From Gp6-AA40 sp036742665 (GTDB lineage: Bacteria; Acidobacteriota; Vicinamibacteria; Vicinamibacterales; UBA2999), in assembly GCA_036742665.1 (NCBI GenBank), contig DAINQP010000239.1, positions 1-8,282 of the forward strand: DNA of 8,282 bases, in the 5' to 3' direction. Below are positions 5,570-8,282 of the stretch, piece by piece. Position numbers and translations under genes: made by a program. The first letter of the stretch is position 1. Every line of letters starts with the position of its first letter. Under the pieces are notes generated by a model. That model was not told the DNA's origin and did not search any database. It was given only the letters and a program-made list of their open reading frames with translations.

Positions 5570-6580
5570 ATGACACTCCGATTCCTCTCCGGCGCGGCGC
5601 TGTTCACCGCGGTGACGTTGACGGTCTCCGCGCAGGCGCCTGCACCTGGCAGCCCCGACGCTCTGATCACGGCCGCCAAGCGGGCCGCGGGAGCCGACTA
5701 TGCAGGAACGTTTCTCCGCATCTGCGTCGCCCCTGACAATCTCAATGCTGGCGGCCCGCGTGGCGGAGGACCAGCGCCGCGCGGCGGGGGGCCAGCGCCT
5801 CGCGCCGTGCCCGACCGCGCCACCTGGTACGCGAAGCCCTACAAAGTATTCGATAACCTCTATTTCATCGGCACCCGGATCCACTCCGCGTGGGCGCTGG
5901 CCACGAACGCAGGGATTATCGTCATCGATACACTGTTCGACTACGCGATCGAGCCGGAGATGATCGAGGGCATGAAGACGCTTGGTTTGGATCCGCGCGA
6001 CATCAAGTACGTGCTGATCAGCCATGCCCACGGCGATCACGATCAAGGTGCGGCGCTGCTGCAGAATCGCTACGGTGCGAAGGTAGTGATGGGGACCGCC
6101 GACTGGGATGCGACACTCCAGCGCGCCGCATCCGCGCCCGGCGGTGTGCCGAAGCGCGATATCGCCGTGGGGCGCGAAGGGTTGAAGCTCACGCTCGGCG
6201 ATACCATCGTGGACGTCATTGCCACGCCGGGTCATACGCCAGGCACGCTGTCGTTCTTCTTCCCGGTCAGAGACGCTGGACGATCGCTGACGGTCGCCTA
6301 CTCTGGCGGCACGGCGTTCAACTTCCCGCGGCAGGCGGCGAACTTCGCGGTTTATCGCGACAGCCAGCGGAAGATGACCGAGGTCGCCGAGGCGGCTGGC
6401 GCTACCGTCCTCATGTCCAATCACACCGAGTTCGACCGTGCCTACGACCGCGCCCGGATCGCCCAGCTCCCCCGTGTGGTGGGCGAGAAGCACCCGTACG
6501 AGACCGATACCGCGACGGTGATGCGCTATTTCGAGATGGCGGGGAACTGCGCCGAAGCGCAGCGTCTGCTGGTCCAGTGA
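5570..6580 (+). CDS. Exported subclass B3-like metallo-beta-lactamase-fold hydrolase
   Basis: A 336-residue protein. The signal peptide (MTLRFLSGAALFTAVTLTVSAQA) probably is cleaved near residue 21-23, so it acts in the periplasm. Family features follow in order: the YKVFDNLYFIGT entry strand (91-102), the HAHGDH metal motif (His152, His154, Asp156, His157), His222 in TPGHTPGT, and His285 in SNHTEFD. This set matches the B3 branch, with both zinc sites complete. True B3 lactamases hydrolyse beta-lactams, but many environmental relatives act on other amides or lactones, so antibiotic resistance is possible but not shown. A Gly/Pro/Arg-rich linker with two GGGPAPR repeats separates a short N-terminal segment from the fold. 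ATG 5570 was chosen because it starts the signal peptide and follows the CATAAT hexamer; the open frame back to 5483 is polar and has no purine-rich site. The ceramidase-family gene starts 17 bp downstream. Confidence 0.92.
   Translation: MTLRFLSGAALFTAVTLTVSAQAPAPGSPDALITAAKRAAGADYAGTFLRICVAPDNLNAGGPRGGGPAPRGGGPAPRAVPDRATWYAKPYKVFDNLYFIGTRIHSAWALATNAGIIVIDTLFDYAIEPEMIEGMKTLGLDPRDIKYVLISHAHGDHDQGAALLQNRYGAKVVMGTADWDATLQRAASAPGGVPKRDIAVGREGLKLTLGDTIVDVIATPGHTPGTLSFFFPVRDAGRSLTVAYSGGTAFNFPRQAANFAVYRDSQRKMTEVAEAAGATVLMSNHTEFDRAYDRARIAQLPRVVGEKHPYETDTATVMRYFEMAGNCAEAQRLLVQ
5762..5803 (+). repeat. In-frame tandem repeat, 2 x 21 bp (GGGPAPR)
   Basis: Positions 5762-5782 and 5783-5803 each encode GGGPAPR, residues 65-71 and 72-78 of the MBL protein. 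The copies differ at a few third positions. It lies in a linker outside the catalytic fold, where length changes would be tolerated. Confidence 0.8.
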
Positions 6581-6584
6581 GCGC

Positions 6585-6590
6585 TACAAT
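6585..6590 (+). promoter_or_regulatory. Putative -10 element (TACAAT) for a leaderless ceramidase-family transcript
   Basis: TACAAT lies in the 17-bp gap after the MBL stop and ends 7 nt before the ATG at 6598. The spacer CCGCCGC is no Shine-Dalgarno. The position suggests an internal promoter giving a leaderless mRNA, in addition to any read-through from the MBL gene. There is no clear -35 element in the end of the MBL gene. Confidence 0.5.
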
Positions 6591-6597
6591 CCGCCGC

Positions 6598-7959
6598 ATG
6601 AACATCGCATCCGTGGTTGTGATGATTCTGTTCGCGGCCGTCGTGCCGTGCACGGCCGCGGCGCAGCGCGCCGAGAGCGTGCCGTCGTTGCGTGCCGGCG
6701 CCGCCAGGGTGGACATCACCCCTGCGCCCGGCGAGCTCCCGAAGAACAACCGGGGCATTCTCGACCGACTCTATGCAAGAGCGATCGTCCTTGAGAACGG
6801 CGTCTCGATTGCGGCTTTGATCACGATCGATGCCGGAGCCGTTCCCGATGCGCTCTGGCAGGCAGTGACCGGACAGATCGAACGGGACCTGAAGATCCCG
6901 GCAGCCGGCGTCCTGTTGACAGCGACGCACACGCACAGTGCCGGCGGTCAGCGGGGCCCTGATTACGTTCAAAAGATCGTCGAGTCGGTGCGGCTCGCAC
7001 AGCAGCGGCTGACGCCGGCGCGCGTCGGATACGGCACTGGCGTGTCGTACATCAACGTCAACCGCCAGATCATCGACCCGAAGACGAACCGCTGGTGGGA
7101 GGGTCCGAATCGCGAGGGCCCGTCCGACAAGACCGTCGCTGTGCTCGCATTCGAGAGCCAGGACGGCGCGCCGATCGCCGTCTACTACAACTTCGCGGTG
7201 CACGCCGTGATTGCCGGACAGCTCGATCAGGTCAGCGGCGATATCCCGGGAGCGGCTTCGCGTTACATTGAAGATTCATTCGATGACAAGATCACCGCCC
7301 TCTGGTCGAGCGGTGCCGCCGGTGATCAGAATCCGATCTACTACCAGCAGACCTACGACCTTCGAGACATCCGCACGAAGGACTACGCCACGCGAGGTAT
7401 CGACATCAGCAACGCCATGCCACCAGGTGGGGAAGGGCTGGACCGCAACGATCCGGCCGTCGCACGACTCATGAACCAGCAGCGGCAGATGGTGCTCTCG
7501 ATGGGGCAGTTCCTCGGCGAGGAAGTCCTGGATGTCAGACGCCGCATCGACCGCCTGGATACCGCGGTGCCGCTCTCCGGCCGGTTTTCGACGATCAGCT
7601 GTCCGGGACGCGAGCGGACGAATCAGGGGCGCGCCGGATTCGAAGGCATCTACAAGGACGGCAGCGCTGTGGAGATCAGGCTCGGTCTTCTGCGCATCGG
7701 CGACGTCATGATCGGCGCGGTGAACGCAGAAGTGTTCAACCCCATCGCGCAGCGGCTGAAGCGTGAGTCGCCGTACAAGGCGACGATGATGGCGACGCTC
7801 ACGAACGGAGCGGCGCGTTCGGGCTACATCCCGGACGACGCGTCGTTTGGCAAGCAGACGTTCGAGGTGTTGTCGTCGCGCCTACAGCCAGGCTGTGCCG
7901 AGTCGGCCATCGTCAATGGCCTCCTGTCGCTGATCGACAGCGCCCGAGGGCCTCGTTAA
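6598..7959 (+). CDS. Exported neutral/alkaline ceramidase-family hydrolase, short form
   Basis: A 453-residue protein resembling the N-terminal catalytic domain of neutral/alkaline non-lysosomal ceramidases. A signal peptide spans about residues 1-22 (MNIASVVVMILFAAVVPCTAAA). RAGAARVDITP (32-42) is the usual domain opening. ATHTHSAGG (109-117) is the family's active-site segment, with a zinc-binding His and the proposed serine. His202 (FAVHAV), the SGDIPG motif (213-218), GAAGDQNP (239-246), Glu378 (NAEVF) and Tyr410 (SGYIP) fit the remaining metal and active-site positions. Ceramidases cleave the amide of ceramide to a sphingoid base and a fatty acid. This protein lacks the C-terminal immunoglobulin-like domain of the classical enzymes of about 650-780 residues, so the true substrate may be another N-acyl compound. 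ATG 6598 begins the signal peptide; the frame is open back to 5890 but that part overlaps the MBL gene. Confidence 0.9.
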   Translation: MNIASVVVMILFAAVVPCTAAAQRAESVPSLRAGAARVDITPAPGELPKNNRGILDRLYARAIVLENGVSIAALITIDAGAVPDALWQAVTGQIERDLKIPAAGVLLTATHTHSAGGQRGPDYVQKIVESVRLAQQRLTPARVGYGTGVSYINVNRQIIDPKTNRWWEGPNREGPSDKTVAVLAFESQDGAPIAVYYNFAVHAVIAGQLDQVSGDIPGAASRYIEDSFDDKITALWSSGAAGDQNPIYYQQTYDLRDIRTKDYATRGIDISNAMPPGGEGLDRNDPAVARLMNQQRQMVLSMGQFLGEEVLDVRRRIDRLDTAVPLSGRFSTISCPGRERTNQGRAGFEGIYKDGSAVEIRLGLLRIGDVMIGAVNAEVFNPIAQRLKRESPYKATMMATLTNGAARSGYIPDDASFGKQTFEVLSSRLQPGCAESAIVNGLLSLIDSARGPR

Positions 7960-7979
7960 GCGCAGAGCTCCGGCCACGG

Positions 7980-8282
7980 TCAGCGGTCGTAGAGCCGCGA
8001 CGTCCGGAGCATGTTCGACAGGCCGTAATTCCCCTCGTGACACGCGTACTCGAACACGCCGGCATCGTCTGGCCGGCCCTTCATGTCCAGCGCAGCCGTC
8101 CACGGCGCGGTCCAGGTCGCAGGATCGATGAAGGTGACCTGATAGTCCATCGAATCCTTTCCAGTACGCGTGAACCGCTCGATCAAGCGGAGGCCGGGTG
8201 ACGACCCGCGCGTGTTCGCCTTCAGGTTAGTGGTTTCGACCACCAGCGTCGTTCCCTCCCAACGACCGCGCGCGTCGCCCAT
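7980..8282 (-). CDS. Conserved hypothetical 'CHEGNYG' protein, C-terminal part (5' end outside window)
   Basis: The last 100 residues of a protein read leftward from the right edge. The ATG formed by the final three bases falls where relatives read (I/N)GD-SRG-WEG, so it is probably internal and the start lies outside. Recognisable segments are GRWEGTTLVVETTNL, IERFTRTG, a beta-rich stretch with WTAPWTAAL, and FEYACHEGNYG near the C-terminus. I recall this pattern from abundant exported proteins of Acidobacteriota and relatives that are annotated only as hypothetical. The beta-rich composition suggests a lipocalin-like or sandwich fold, but that is a guess. It converges on the ceramidase-family gene with 20 bp between the stops and no clear terminator hairpin. 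Confidence 0.8.
   Translation of the reverse strand: MGDARGRWEGTTLVVETTNLKANTRGSSPGLRLIERFTRTGKDSMDYQVTFIDPATWTAPWTAALDMKGRPDDAGVFEYACHEGNYGLSNMLRTSRLYDR

Noticed and set aside
5456..6493. Long minus-strand open frame opposite the B3 MBL gene, continuous with the 107-aa ORF
   Set aside because: It is the antisense shadow of a well-supported MBL gene, a common artefact in GC-rich DNA. Only the portion from ATG 5455 has its own ribosome site.
5890..6597. In-frame extension of the ceramidase-family gene
   Set aside because: It is the shadow of the MBL gene, is Arg-rich, and ends at a clear signal-peptide start at 6598.
7940..7979. Possible terminator around GAGGGCCTC and GAGCTC between the last two convergent genes
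   Set aside because: The stems are too short or leave loops of one or two bases, and there is no T-tract.
1..8282. CRISPR arrays, insertion sequences, integrases, toxin-antitoxin or defence genes
   Set aside because: No spaced repeats, terminal inverted repeats, transposase or nuclease motifs were seen; every substantial frame is explained by the genes listed.

Overview
This is a high-GC chromosomal window with strongly GC-biased third codon positions. Its closest resemblance is to a soil member of the Acidobacteriota, perhaps class Vicinamibacteria. That assignment is inferred from gene content: secreted metallo-beta-lactamase (MBL)-fold hydrolases, exported amidohydrolases, a short ceramidase-like protein, and the tail of a 'CHEGNYG' protein. 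There is no rRNA or marker gene to confirm it. I see no tRNA, rRNA, CRISPR array, transposase or phage gene.

Layout, left to right. (1) Positions 2-895 (+): C-terminal part of an MBL-fold hydrolase whose start lies before the window. (2) 921-2303 (+): exported metal-dependent amidohydrolase, following closely and probably co-transcribed. (3) 2304-2394: convergent gap with a 9-bp hairpin, a candidate two-way terminator. (4) A leftward block read 5455 to 2395: a small unrecognised ORF (107 aa), a sucrose-phosphorylase-family GH13 enzyme and an MFS transporter. The first pair overlap as ATGA and the second pair are 2 bp apart, so all three are probably one translationally coupled operon. (5) 5456-5569: divergent promoter region. 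(6) A rightward pair: an exported subclass-B3-like MBL (5570-6580) and a short exported neutral/alkaline ceramidase-family protein (6598-7959). Each has a TANAAT-like hexamer 6-7 nt before its ATG and no Shine-Dalgarno sequence, which suggests leaderless transcripts. (7) 7980-8282 (-): C-terminal 100 residues of a conserved hypothetical protein that runs off the right edge.

How they may work together: the phosphorylase-transporter operon looks like a compact module that imports a glucoside and splits it with phosphate to glucose 1-phosphate plus an acceptor. The core catalytic residues match sucrose phosphorylase, but the acceptor-site loop (residues 341-345) differs from the bifidobacterial enzyme, so the true substrate is open. 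The flanking genes encode exported hydrolases for small organic or lipid substrates and look like independent catabolic genes. I found no convincing novel defence or mobile system. The items most worth checking are the divergent phosphorylase, the coupled small ORF in front of it, and the leaderless promoter pattern.
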